In this document: positions 27,678-35,944 of the stretch, one piece after another
Layout: the number at the start of each line of letters is the position of its first letter
Position numbering within the stretch: position 1 is the stretch's first letter
Origin: Agilicoccus flavus
GTDB taxonomy: Bacteria; Actinomycetota; Actinomycetes; Actinomycetales; Dermatophilaceae
Assembly (NCBI RefSeq): GCF_014857905.1
Contig: NZ_JACYXE010000012.1
Span: forward strand, 24,054 to 88,053
Direction: 5' to 3'
DNA length: 64,000 nucleotides
Position numbers and translations under genes: made by a program
Notes under the pieces: generated by a model
Database searches by the model: none
What the model saw: only the letters and a program-made list of their open reading frames with translations
Told to the model about the DNA's origin: nothing

Positions 27678-28553
27678 ATGAGTGCCACCAAGGTCGTCGT
27701 CGTCACCGGGGCCGGGTCGATGGGCGTGATGATCGCCCGCCGGGTCGGGCAGGGACGCACCCTGCTGTTCGCGGACATCGACCCGGACACCCTCGCCGCG
27801 GTGCAGGGTCGGCTGAGCGACGAGGGCTACGACGTCGCGACGCGCGTCGTCGACACCTCGGACCACGACTCGGTGCGCGATCTCGCCCGGGCCGCCGCCG
27901 AGCTCGGCGACGTCGAGGTCGTCGTCCACACCGCGGGGGTCTCGCCGAACATGGCCGACCCGGCGACGATCGCCGCCGTCGACCTCGCGGGCACCGCCTT
28001 CGTGCTCGAGGAGTTCGGCGCGATCATCGCCGACGGTGGCGCCGGCCTCGTCATCTCCAGCCAGGCGGCCCACATGAGCGGGCCGCTGCCCGACGACGTG
28101 GCCCGGTCCCTGGCCCACGACCCCAGCGACGCGCTCGTCGACCTGCCGGTCGTCGCGGCGCTGGAGGACTCCGGCGCCGCCTACGTCCTCGCCAAGCTCG
28201 GCAACAACCTCCGGGTCCAGGCCCAGTCCGTGCTCTGGGGCGATCGCGGGGCCCGGCTGAACTCCCTCAGCCCCGGCATCATCAGCACGCCGCTCGCGCA
28301 GCACGAGCTGAGCAGCCCCGACGCCGCCGGCGACCGGGACATGCTCGAGAACTGCGCGGCCGGGCGGATGGGCACCCCGACCGAGGTCGCGGAGATCGCG
28401 GCCCTCCTGCTCGGCCCGAACGGCCGCTACTTCAGCGGCTCCGACCTGCTCATCGACGGCGGCGTCATCGCCGGGATGCGGGCCGGGCGGATCGGCGCCT
28501 ACCGATCCGACGACGAGGCGGACGCCGCCGGCGCGACGGGGGAGGACGCATGA
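27678..28553 (+). CDS. SDR-family NAD(P)-dependent oxidoreductase
   Basis: 291-residue short-chain dehydrogenase. The cofactor motif is VVVTGAGSMGVMIARRVGQG (a variant of TGxxxGxG), with a DID at the end of beta-2 suggesting NAD preference. The catalytic lysine region is ISSQAAHMSGPL...AAYVLAKLGNNLRVQ, giving Ser and YxxxK, and LSPGIISTPL follows. GAGGGAAG precedes the ATG. A TAGCGT hexamer at 27633 may allow separate transcription from iolD. It overlaps the NTF2-like gene by 4 nt. Substrate is not known; context suggests a polyol or keto-sugar. Confidence 0.85.
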   Translation: MSATKVVVVTGAGSMGVMIARRVGQGRTLLFADIDPDTLAAVQGRLSDEGYDVATRVVDTSDHDSVRDLARAAAELGDVEVVVHTAGVSPNMADPATIAAVDLAGTAFVLEEFGAIIADGGAGLVISSQAAHMSGPLPDDVARSLAHDPSDALVDLPVVAALEDSGAAYVLAKLGNNLRVQAQSVLWGDRGARLNSLSPGIISTPLAQHELSSPDAAGDRDMLENCAAGRMGTPTEVAEIAALLLGPNGRYFSGSDLLIDGGVIAGMRAGRIGAYRSDDEADAAGATGEDA

Positions 28554-28927
28554 CGGATCGCGGGGCGGGCGAGGCCGGCGTGCTCGCGAACTGGGCGGAT
28601 CAGTTGCGCGCGATGGACGCCGCCGACACCGAGGCGCTGGCGGCCCTGTTCACCCCCGACGCGACCCTCGTGCACATGACCGGCCACGTGCAGCCGCTCG
28701 AGGCGTGGACGGCGGGCATCCGGGCGCGCGAGTTCGTCTACCACCGTGTCGTCGAACACGGGGTGGACGTCGAGGTCGAGGGCGACACGGCGCGGCTCGT
28801 CGGCCGCATCGTCACCGGGGTCACCGACGACGGCAGCGGGCAGGCCTGGCCGCTGCGCGTCGAGCAGGACCTCGTCCGGTCGGGATCGGCCTGGCTGTGC
28901 CGGCAGTCACGCGTCACCCTCGCGTGA
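28550..28927 (+). CDS. NTF2-like (SnoaL-type) small protein
   Basis: 125 residues with the cone-shaped NTF2 fold pattern: a helical start (ANWADQLRAMDAADTEALAALF), TPDATLVHMTGHVQPLEAWTAGI, then strands ending in RVEQDLVRSGSAWLCRQSRVTLA. Its ATG overlaps the SDR stop (ATGA), so the two are coupled and likely act on the same substrate, as isomerase or hydrolase partner. No defined activity can be assigned. Confidence 0.8.
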   Translation: MTDRGAGEAGVLANWADQLRAMDAADTEALAALFTPDATLVHMTGHVQPLEAWTAGIRAREFVYHRVVEHGVDVEVEGDTARLVGRIVTGVTDDGSGQAWPLRVEQDLVRSGSAWLCRQSRVTLA

Positions 28928-28955
28928 GGCCGTCGCGCGAGGCGGGGTCGTGGCG

Positions 28956-29774
28956 GTGAGCCTCGACCTCGGGGTGGGGCCGACCGACTGGCTCGTCCTC
29001 GCGCTCGGCGCGGCGATCGCCGGGTTCAGCAAGACGGCGATCGGCGGCGCCGCGACCGTCGCGGTGGCCCTCTTCGCCCTGCTGCTGCCGACCCGCGAGT
29101 CGACGGGCGTGCTTCTCGTGCTCCTCATGGTCGGCGACCTCATCGCCGTGTGGACGTACCGCCGGGAGGCGAACTGGGCCCTGCTCGGTCGGCTCGTCGT
29201 GCCCGTGATCGTGGGCATCGCCTCCGGGGGCGTCTTCCTCGCCCGGGTGCCGGCGGACCGGATGGGCCCGGTCATCGGGTCCATCGTCGTCGCGATGTGC
29301 GTCATCGAGATCGTCCGGCGCGCCCGCGACGGGCTGCGGGCGCGCCGGTCGGATCACGGGGCCGGCGCCGCGGCCGAGCCGTCCGGCGCGGCGAGCCCGC
29401 CCGCCCCCGCGCCGGCCCGGGCCCGGGCCGGCGGCGCGTTCTTCGGCTCCCTCGCGGGATTCACGACGATGGTGGCCAACGCCGGCGGCCCCGTCATGTC
29501 GCTGTACCTGTTGCGGTCGCGCCTGCCGGTGACGCGGTTCGTCGGGACGTTCGCCTGGTTCTTCTTCTCCGTCAACCTCATGAAACTGCCCGTGAGCGTC
29601 GGACTCGGGCTGGTCCGGCCGACGCGGTTCGGGCTCATCCTGTCCCTCGTCCCGGCCGTGGTGGCGGGGGCCTGGTTCGGTCGGCTCCTCATCGGCCGCA
29701 TCCCCCGGGTCGCGTTCGAGTGGACGATCCTGCTCGTCGCGCTCGCGTCGGGGCTCTACCTGGCGCTGGGGTGA
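28956..29774 (+). CDS. TauE/SafE-family membrane permease
   Basis: 272 residues with about 8 membrane helices in two similar halves (LVLALGAAIAGFSKTAIGGAATVAVALFALLLP and GGAFFGSLAGFTTMVANAGGPVMSLYLL), the TauE/SafE signature. A Pro/Ala-rich cytoplasmic loop near residues 130-155 separates the halves. The family exports organic or sulfur anions; here it may expel an acidic intermediate, which is inference. GTG 28956 is chosen for AGGCGGGG 8 nt upstream; GTG 28950 is possible. Confidence 0.82.
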   Translation: MSLDLGVGPTDWLVLALGAAIAGFSKTAIGGAATVAVALFALLLPTRESTGVLLVLLMVGDLIAVWTYRREANWALLGRLVVPVIVGIASGGVFLARVPADRMGPVIGSIVVAMCVIEIVRRARDGLRARRSDHGAGAAAEPSGAASPPAPAPARARAGGAFFGSLAGFTTMVANAGGPVMSLYLLRSRLPVTRFVGTFAWFFFSVNLMKLPVSVGLGLVRPTRFGLILSLVPAVVAGAWFGRLLIGRIPRVAFEWTILLVALASGLYLALG

Positions 29775-29880
29775 CCCACGCGCGCACCGGCGCGGCCTCA
29801 TGCTGGTCCGGGACGCCGCGCGCGTCCGCCGCCCGAACCGGACCGGCTCGGGCCGCCCGTCGACCGACCAGGGAGCCCCG

Positions 29881-30888
29881 ATGACCGACGCGACCCCCCT
29901 CACCGCCCAACAGTCCATCTCCACGTGGCTGGCCCACCCCGCGGGGGGCCCGGCCCTGCGCGAGTTCCTCGCGGGCTCGGGCACCAACGAGAGCGCGCTC
30001 GGCCCGGCCCTGTCGATGCCGTTGCAGCAGCTCGTCGAGCTCAGCGGGGGCGCCCTGCCGCAGAGCGTCGTCGACGACATGGTGCGAGCCGTCAACAGCG
30101 GGATCATCCCCGAGCCCGACGAGGCGACGTGGCGGGAGCGGATCACTCCGGGCCGGTTCGACGGGCGCACGATCGTCGTCACGGGCGCCGCGTCGGGGAT
30201 CGGCCGCGCGGTGGCGCGCCGGGTGGCCGCCGAGGGTGGCCGCGTCGTCGCCGTCGACATCTCGGCCGAGAAGCTCGCCGCCCTGTCCGAGGACCTCGGC
30301 AATCGGGTCGTCACCGTCGCCGCCGACCTCACGCGGGCGGAGGCCGTACAGAACGTGCTCGCCGCGGCGGGCGAACGCGTCGACGGCCTCGCGAACGTCG
30401 CCGGCATCAACGACGACTTCAGCCCGCTGCACGAGGTGAGCGACGAGATGTGGGCGCGCGTCTTCGCGGTCAACGTGGACGCGCTCGTCCGGTTGTCCCG
30501 GGGCGTGCTCGGTCTGATGCTGCCCGCGGGGCGGGGCTCGATCGTCAACGTCACCTCCGAGGCCGGCCTGCGCGGATCGGCGTCGGGAGTGGCCTACACG
30601 GCCTCCAAGCACGCGGTCATCGGAATCACCCGCAGCGCGGCGTTCATGTACGCGCGGGAGGGGATCCGCGTCAACGCGGTCGCGCCGGGCGGGGTCGCGA
30701 CCGGGATCCCGATGCAGGGCACGACGTCCGCCTACGGCGAGGAGCGCCTCCGGCCGGCCCGCGCGATCATGCCGAGCATCGCCGACTCCGCGCACCTGGC
30801 CGCGTCGATCACGTTCCTGCTCAGCGACGACGGGATCAACGTCAACGGCGCGATCCTGCCCTCCGACGGCGGGTGGTCGGCGGCCTGA
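29881..30888 (+). CDS. SDR-family oxidoreductase with N-terminal extension
   Basis: 335 residues. A typical classical SDR begins near residue 92 (GRTIVVTGAASGIGRAVARRVAAEGGRVVAVD) with NVAGIND, the catalytic Ser in IVNVTSEAGL, YTASK as YxxxK, and a C-terminal PSDGGWSAA. The first ~90 residues (QQSISTWLAHPAGGPALREFLAGSG) are an extra helical domain not found in ordinary SDRs. GGGAG precedes the ATG. It is last in the unit begun at 24470 or 27678. Confidence 0.87.
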   Translation: MTDATPLTAQQSISTWLAHPAGGPALREFLAGSGTNESALGPALSMPLQQLVELSGGALPQSVVDDMVRAVNSGIIPEPDEATWRERITPGRFDGRTIVVTGAASGIGRAVARRVAAEGGRVVAVDISAEKLAALSEDLGNRVVTVAADLTRAEAVQNVLAAAGERVDGLANVAGINDDFSPLHEVSDEMWARVFAVNVDALVRLSRGVLGLMLPAGRGSIVNVTSEAGLRGSASGVAYTASKHAVIGITRSAAFMYAREGIRVNAVAPGGVATGIPMQGTTSAYGEERLRPARAIMPSIADSAHLAASITFLLSDDGINVNGAILPSDGGWSAA

Positions 30889-31047
30889 CCCCGGCGCGTC
30901 GGCCGGGCCCGACCGCAGGGCCGGGGCAGGCGCCCCGAGCGTGTTCGAACCTCGTCGGCGTCACCGAGCCGCCGTCGGAGCCGTTGCCGGAGCCGCCGCC
31001 CGAGCCCGCGGCCTGAGGGTCCCGGCCGGCCTGGAGGGTGGGCGCGG

Positions 31048-31818
31048 TCAGCGCGGGTTGTGGTCGGGGCCGTCCGCGGGAGTGTCGGGCCCCTGGCCCT
31101 CGCGGCGGGCCCGGCGTGCCTCGCGGCGGCGCCGGCGCAGGGTGGCCCGGCGCAGCCGCCGGACCTGCTCGGCGTGCCGCGCCCGGACCCGGCGCAGCCG
31201 CGCCCAATCCGTCCCGGGCGGCAGGACCCACCCGCGCCACCGGGCGAGCAGGCACAGGCCGGCCCCCACGAACAGCGCCGCGACGAGACCGGCGTTCGGG
31301 TAGCCGACCGTGTACCCGACGACCGTGACCCCGCTGGCGGCGAGCGCGCACGTCGCGAACAGGGTGTTCCCGCCGAGCACCGCGGGGACCCGCAGCAGGA
31401 TCATGTCGCGCACGAAGCCCCCACCGACCGCCGTGATGGTGCCGAGGAGCACGGCCGGCAGCGGACCGAGGCCCACCCCGAGCGTCTTCTGCGCGCCCGC
31501 CGCCGCCCAGCAGCCGAGGGCGAACGCGTCGACGAAAGGGAAGACGGCGTCCCAGGCCCGGCCCTTGACGTCGATGACGTACGCGACAGCGGCCCCGACG
31601 AGGGCCGTCGTCACGTACGCCGAGTCGGTGAGGGCCACCGGGGTCCCGTGCTGCAGCAGGGTGTCGCGGATCATGCCCCCGCCGAGTCCGGAGAGGATGG
31701 CGAGCGTCGCGAAGCCGACGGCGTCGAGCCGGGCCGCCCGCGCCTCGACCCCGCCGAGGACGGCGTTCGCGAAGACGCCCACGAGGTCCACGACGCGCAT
31801 GAGGTCGGCGACGTCCAT
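31048..31818 (-). CDS. TRIC-type cation channel family protein
   Basis: 256-residue membrane protein of the UPF0126/TRIC family. It has two repeats of three helices with the paired signatures GLGGGMIRDTLL and AVGGGFVRDMIL. The C-terminal ~50 residues are Arg-rich (RRVRARHAEQVRRLRRATLRR) and cytoplasmic. AAGGAGGGG precedes the ATG. It is transcribed divergently from the inositol-regulon promoter at 31836; link to inositol is only positional. Confidence 0.87.
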   Translation of the reverse strand: MDVADLMRVVDLVGVFANAVLGGVEARAARLDAVGFATLAILSGLGGGMIRDTLLQHGTPVALTDSAYVTTALVGAAVAYVIDVKGRAWDAVFPFVDAFALGCWAAAGAQKTLGVGLGPLPAVLLGTITAVGGGFVRDMILLRVPAVLGGNTLFATCALAASGVTVVGYTVGYPNAGLVAALFVGAGLCLLARWRGWVLPPGTDWARLRRVRARHAEQVRRLRRATLRRRRREARRARREGQGPDTPADGPDHNPR

Positions 31819-31835
31819 CCCACCCCTCCTTGTGC

Positions 31836-31882
31836 TTATGTCCTATCAAACTCTTGACGGGTGGGGTGCGCTCCGAGAGACT
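31836..31882 (+). promoter_or_regulatory. Inositol-regulon operator and promoter upstream of the isomerase pair
   Basis: TTATGTCCTATCAAAC (31836-31851) matches the shared operator, ends 2 bp before TTGACG (31854-31859), and GAGACT (31877-31882) is a -10 at 17-bp spacing. It drives the gene at 31980 and lies in the gap with the divergent TRIC gene. Confidence 0.82.
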
Positions 31883-31979
31883 GTCGACGGCGCCGACCCG
31901 CAGGGAGATCCGCGGGAGATCCGCGGCGCCCCACGGCCTCGCGACGAGGCGTACCCCCACCGCGAAGGGTGACACAGCG

Positions 31980-32972
31980 ATGAAGCTCGGTGCGTACACG
32001 GCCTGCCTGCACGACCTGCCGCTCGGGGAGGCCCTCGACGTCCTCGCGGGCCTGGGGCTCACCTCGGTGGAGGTCAATTCGGGCGGCTTCATCCCGGCGC
32101 CGCACTGCCCGGTCGACGCGCTGCTCGCGTCCCAGGCCGCCCGGGACGCCTACCTCGCCGAGTTCTCCTCGCGCGGCCTCGAGCTCACCGGACTCAACTG
32201 CAACGGCAACCCGCTGTCGCCGCGCCCCGGCACCGGACCCAAGCACGCCGACGACCTGCGGCGCACGATCCGGCTCGCGGGCCTGCTCGGCATCGACCGG
32301 GTCGTGACGATGTCGGGCTGCCCCGGCTCCGACCCCGGCGCGGCCTACCCCAGCTGGGTCGTCAACTGCTGGGACAACACGTACATGGACGTCCTCGACT
32401 ACCAGTGGTCGGTCGCCGTCCCCTTCTGGCGCGAGATCGACGCCCTCGCGCGCGAGAACGGCGTCAAGGTCGCCATCGAACTGCACCCCCAGAACCTCGT
32501 CTTCAACGTGCCGACCATCCGCCGGCTCGTCGAGGCGACCGGCGCCACGAACGTCGGCGTCGAGATGGACACCTCCCACCTCATGTGGCAGCAGATGGAC
32601 GTCGTCGCGTGCATCGAGGCCCTCGGCCCGCTCGTGTTCTTCGCCGCCGCCAAGGACGTCGAGCTGTTCGACGGCGTCAAGACCAAGGGCGTCCTCGACA
32701 ACGAGTTCACCCGCGTGCCCGCCGACGACCCGAACCGCGTGCCCACCGGCTACGACTCCTGGTGCAACGCGTGGCCGCAGGACCCCGCGTGGCGGTTCGT
32801 CGCCGTCGGCGTCGGCCACGACGAGGACTACTGGGTCGACGTGCTCCGCGCCCTGCGCGACGTCGACCCCGACATGGTCGTCAACATCGAGCACGAGGAC
32901 GCCGAGTTCTCCCAGATCGACGGACTCACCCGCGCCGCCCGGACCCTGCAGGCCGCGGCCGGTCGACTCTGA
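31980..32972 (+). CDS. Sugar phosphate isomerase/epimerase (TIM-barrel)
   Basis: 330-residue member of the AP endonuclease-2/xylose isomerase-like barrel family that includes IolE, IolH and IolI. Metal-binding candidates are Glu in VAIELHPQN, Asp-His in VGVEMDTSHL, and the closing IEHED. ATG 31980 has AAGGGTG upstream and lies about 100 nt after an inositol-regulon promoter. Together with the next gene it forms a two-gene unit. It may be an inosose isomerase (IolI/IolH type); the exact reaction is not readable. Confidence 0.8.
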   Translation: MKLGAYTACLHDLPLGEALDVLAGLGLTSVEVNSGGFIPAPHCPVDALLASQAARDAYLAEFSSRGLELTGLNCNGNPLSPRPGTGPKHADDLRRTIRLAGLLGIDRVVTMSGCPGSDPGAAYPSWVVNCWDNTYMDVLDYQWSVAVPFWREIDALARENGVKVAIELHPQNLVFNVPTIRRLVEATGATNVGVEMDTSHLMWQQMDVVACIEALGPLVFFAAAKDVELFDGVKTKGVLDNEFTRVPADDPNRVPTGYDSWCNAWPQDPAWRFVAVGVGHDEDYWVDVLRALRDVDPDMVVNIEHEDAEFSQIDGLTRAARTLQAAAGRL

Positions 32973-33016
32973 CCCGCCTCCCCGTTTCCGACCCCCTCAC
33001 CGCCAGGAGCGCCGGT

Positions 33017-33892
33017 ATGAAGATCGCCCTCGACCCGACCCCCTTCCACCACGACGCCGGGCTGCTCGAGTTCCCGCGCATCGTCGCCGACGCCGGTTAC
33101 GAATGGATCCAGCTCACCCCGCACCGGGACCTCATCCCGTTCTTCCGGCACCCCCGCGCCGACGCCGCCCTGATCCGCGACCTGCGCAAGGCCTGCGACG
33201 ACGCCGGCGTCGGCATCGCCTCCGTGCTGCCCGTCCAGCGGTGGAGCTGGCCCGACGAGCCCCAGCGCGAGGCCGCCGTCCGCAACTGGAAGCGGATCAT
33301 CCAGATCACCGTCGACCTCGGCTGCCAGGTCATCAACACCGAGTTCTCCGGCCGCCCCGAGCGCGCCGAGGACAGCGAGGCCGCCTTCTACCGGTCGATG
33401 GAGGAGCTGCTGCCGATCATCGAACGCGAAGGCCTCGACGTCCGCATCGACCCCCACCCCGACGACTTCGTCGAGGACGGCCTCGAGGCCCTGCGCGTCA
33501 TCCGCGGCCTCGACTCCGACCACGTCGGGATGGTCTACGTCGCCTGCCACACCTTCCACATGGGCGGCAACATGCGCGAGATCATGCGCGCCGCCGGCGA
33601 CAAGCTCCGCCTCGTGCACGTCGCCGACACGATGGACCACCACCGCAGCCACGGCCTGCGCTACATCGCCAACCCGCCCACCACCACCGCCCGCGTCCAC
33701 CAGCACCTCAAGATCGGGGACGGCGACGTCGACTGGGACGACTTCTTCGGCGGTCTCGCCGAGATCGGCTTCTACGACCGCCCCGACACCGTCATGGTGA
33801 GCAGCGTCTTCGCCGAGGACGAGAACGCCCCGCAGGTCAGCCGCTACCAGCTCGAGGAGATGACCCGCCGCGTCGCCGCCGCCCGGGGCTGA
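33017..33892 (+). CDS. Sugar phosphate isomerase/epimerase (TIM-barrel)
   Basis: 291-residue TIM barrel, second gene of the pair, with CAGGAG before ATG 33017. It starts MKIALDPTPFHHDAGLLEFPRIVADAGYEWIQLTPH; later ligands are in VINTEFSGRPER, VRIDPHPDDF, VYVACHTFHMGG and LVHVADTMDHH. It resembles actinobacterial IolH-like proteins of inositol clusters. It is one of four barrels of this superfamily in the island. Confidence 0.8.
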   Translation: MKIALDPTPFHHDAGLLEFPRIVADAGYEWIQLTPHRDLIPFFRHPRADAALIRDLRKACDDAGVGIASVLPVQRWSWPDEPQREAAVRNWKRIIQITVDLGCQVINTEFSGRPERAEDSEAAFYRSMEELLPIIEREGLDVRIDPHPDDFVEDGLEALRVIRGLDSDHVGMVYVACHTFHMGGNMREIMRAAGDKLRLVHVADTMDHHRSHGLRYIANPPTTTARVHQHLKIGDGDVDWDDFFGGLAEIGFYDRPDTVMVSSVFAEDENAPQVSRYQLEEMTRRVAAARG

Positions 33893-33913
33893 CGCGCGTC
33901 CGAACTCACGGAT

Positions 33914-34030
33914 TCACCGCTCGGTTCTCTTTGTCGCGTTCGGCGGTGCTCGCAAGCTCGCCCCACCTCACCGCTCGGTTCTTTCTGTCGCGTTCGGCGG
34001 TGCTCGCAAGCTCGCCCCACCTCACCGCTC
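33914..34030. repeat. 54-bp tandem repeat at the 3' end of the gntR gene
   Basis: Two 54-bp copies (33914-33967 and 33968-34021) differ at only a couple of positions (tctctttgtc versus tctttctgtc). A partial third copy of 9 bp (34022-34030) forms the stop and last codons of gntR. Each unit contains the short direct repeat GCTCGCAAGCTCGC. It separates two convergent genes; it may be a duplication of the end of the regulator gene or part of its terminator. Confidence 0.9.
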
Positions 34031-34762
34031 GTGCACGGTGATGTCGAAGGCGTACAGGTCCGCCCGGTAGCAGTGGTCCCCGAACTCGACGGGCCGGCCG
34101 TCGGCGTCGTAGGCGTGGCGGGACATCGTCAGCAGCGGCTGGGACGTGCCCATCCCGAGAAGGCGGCGCTCGCGGCCGGTGGCGCTGCGGGCGCCGATGG
34201 TCTGGTGCGCGACGACCGGGCGCACGCTGCGCTGGTGGAGCAGGTTGTAGAGGCCGTCGGACTCGAGGTCGGCCCGGGTGAGGTCGGCGAACTGCGGCGG
34301 CAGCCAGTTGGCGAGGATCGCCAGCGGCTCGTCGCCGGCGAAGCGCAGCCGCTCCACGAACACGAGCGGCGTCTCGGGCGGCACCTGCAGGGCGCCGGCG
34401 GCCGGCTCGTCCACGCAGTTCGCATCGAGGGTGAGCACCTCGGTCCGGGGCGAGCGCCCCGCCCGCGCGAGATCGTCGTGGAGGCTCGTCAGCTCGTCGC
34501 GGCGGTGCACCACGCTGTTCGCCACCGTCGTGCCGATGCCGCGGCGGCGCACGAGCAGACCCTGGACGACGAGCTCGGAGATCGCGCGCCGGACCGTGGG
34601 CCGCGACAGCCCGAGACGCTCCGCGAGCGACAGCTCGTTCTCGAACGGGTCACCCGGGCGCAGCCGGCCGTCGGAGATCGCGGCCGTCATCTGCTCCGAG
34701 AGCTGGTGATAGAGCGGCACCGGGCTGTTGCGGTCGATCGTCACCTCGAGTTGCGCCACCAT
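34022..34762 (-). CDS. GntR-family (HutC/UTRA) regulator, probable inositol-regulon regulator
   Basis: 246 residues. The winged HTH is at ~15-80 (PLYHQLSEQMTAAISDGRLRPGDPFENELSLAERLGLSRPTVRRAISELVVQGLLVRRRGIGT), followed by a UTRA effector domain (PPETPLVFVERLRFAGDEPLAILANWLP...YDADGRPVEFGDHCYRADLYAF). It is divergent from iolC, with the shared operator between them, and is the only regulator gene in the island. It is therefore the best candidate to bind the 16-bp palindrome and sense inositol or a catabolite, and probably controls itself. Start is ATG 34762 or the GTG next to it. Confidence 0.9.
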   Translation of the reverse strand: MVAQLEVTIDRNSPVPLYHQLSEQMTAAISDGRLRPGDPFENELSLAERLGLSRPTVRRAISELVVQGLLVRRRGIGTTVANSVVHRRDELTSLHDDLARAGRSPRTEVLTLDANCVDEPAAGALQVPPETPLVFVERLRFAGDEPLAILANWLPPQFADLTRADLESDGLYNLLHQRSVRPVVAHQTIGARSATGRERRLLGMGTSQPLLTMSRHAYDADGRPVEFGDHCYRADLYAFDITVHER

Positions 34763-34805
34763 CACCTCAGGGTAGACGCCCGACCGTATACACGTCGTGA
34801 CGTCC

Positions 34806-34852
34806 GAATGTCCTAACAAAGTGTGGACAGCGCGGTGGGATCGGGCCAGGGT
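34806..34852 (+). promoter_or_regulatory. Inositol-regulon operator and iolC promoter
   Basis: GAATGTCCTAACAAAG (34806-34821) is followed after 2 bp by TGGACA (34824-34829) and, 17 bp later, CAGGGT (34847-34852). It lies between gntR and iolC, so it could also regulate gntR; a TATACG stretch on the minus strand at 34786-34791 could be that gene's -10. Confidence 0.82.
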
Positions 34853-34975
34853 TGAGGTGCCGCTCCCGGCCCGCCGGCGGCCGAGATGCGACACGATCGG
34901 ACCTCGGCGCGAGCGACCGAACTCCGGCGTCGCGAGCGACGCCCCGTCCCCGTCCACGACGAGAAGGACCCCCTC

Positions 34976-35944
34976 ATGTCCGTCCCGACCGCCCACGACC
35001 TCATCACCATCGGTCGCATCGGAGTCGACGTCTACCCCCACCAGATCGGGGTGGGGCTCGAGGACGTCGAGACGTTCGGCAAGTTCCTCGGGGGCAGCGC
35101 GACCAACGTCGCCGTGGCCGCGGCCCGGCTGGGGCGGCGAACCGCGGTGATCTCCCGCACCGGCGACGACCCGTTCGGCCGGTTCATCCACGCGAGCCTG
35201 CGCGGGTTCGGCGTGGACGACACCTGGGTCACCCCCGTCGCCGACCTGCCGACCCCCGTCACCTTCTGCGAGATCTTCCCGCCCGACGACTTCCCCCTGT
35301 ACTTCTACCGGAACCCGAAGGCCCCCGACCTGTGCATCGAGGCCGACGAGATCCCCGTCGAGGCCGTGCGGGACGCGGGGATCTTCTGGGCAACCCTCAC
35401 CGGCATGTCGGACCAGCCGAGCCGGGACGCCCACGTGCGGGCCTGGGAGGTCCGGGGTCGCCGGGAGCACACCATCATCGACCTCGACTACCGCCCGATG
35501 TTCTGGCCGTCGGCGCAGGAGGCCCGCGCGGCCGCCGAGATCGCCCTCGACCACGCGACCGTCGCCATCGGCAACAAGGAGGAGTGCGAGGTCGCCGTCG
35601 GCGAGACCGAGCCCGCCCGCGCCGCCGCGGCCCTCCTCGACCGCGGCGTGGAGATCGCCATCGTCAAGCAGGGACCGAAGGGCGTCCTCGCGGCGACGCG
35701 CGAAGGGTCGCACACGATCCCGCCGATCCTCGTCGACGTCGTCAACGGCCTCGGCGCCGGCGACGCCTTCGGCGGGGCGTTCTGCCACGGCCTCCTCGCC
35801 GGCCTGTCCCTGGAGGAGACGGTCACCCTCGCGAACGCGGCCGGGGCCATCGTCGCGTCCCGCCTCGAGTGCAGCTCGGCCATGCCCACGCGCGACGAGC
35901 TCGACGCCAAGGTGGCCGCCGCCGGTCAGGAGACGAACGCATGA
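34976..35944 (+). CDS. iolC: 5-dehydro-2-deoxygluconokinase
   Basis: PfkB-family kinase that phosphorylates 2-deoxy-5-keto-gluconate. It begins LITIGRIGVDVYPHQIGVGLEDVETFGKFLGGSATNVAVAAARLG, and the ATP/anion-hole motif is VVNGLGAGDAFGGAF near residue 255. 322 residues is normal. GAAGGA precedes the ATG. It overlaps the next gene by 4 nt (ATGA) and heads the unit iolC-aldolase-iolB under the shared operator. Confidence 0.95.
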   Translation: MSVPTAHDLITIGRIGVDVYPHQIGVGLEDVETFGKFLGGSATNVAVAAARLGRRTAVISRTGDDPFGRFIHASLRGFGVDDTWVTPVADLPTPVTFCEIFPPDDFPLYFYRNPKAPDLCIEADEIPVEAVRDAGIFWATLTGMSDQPSRDAHVRAWEVRGRREHTIIDLDYRPMFWPSAQEARAAAEIALDHATVAIGNKEECEVAVGETEPARAAAALLDRGVEIAIVKQGPKGVLAATREGSHTIPPILVDVVNGLGAGDAFGGAFCHGLLAGLSLEETVTLANAAGAIVASRLECSSAMPTRDELDAKVAAAGQETNA

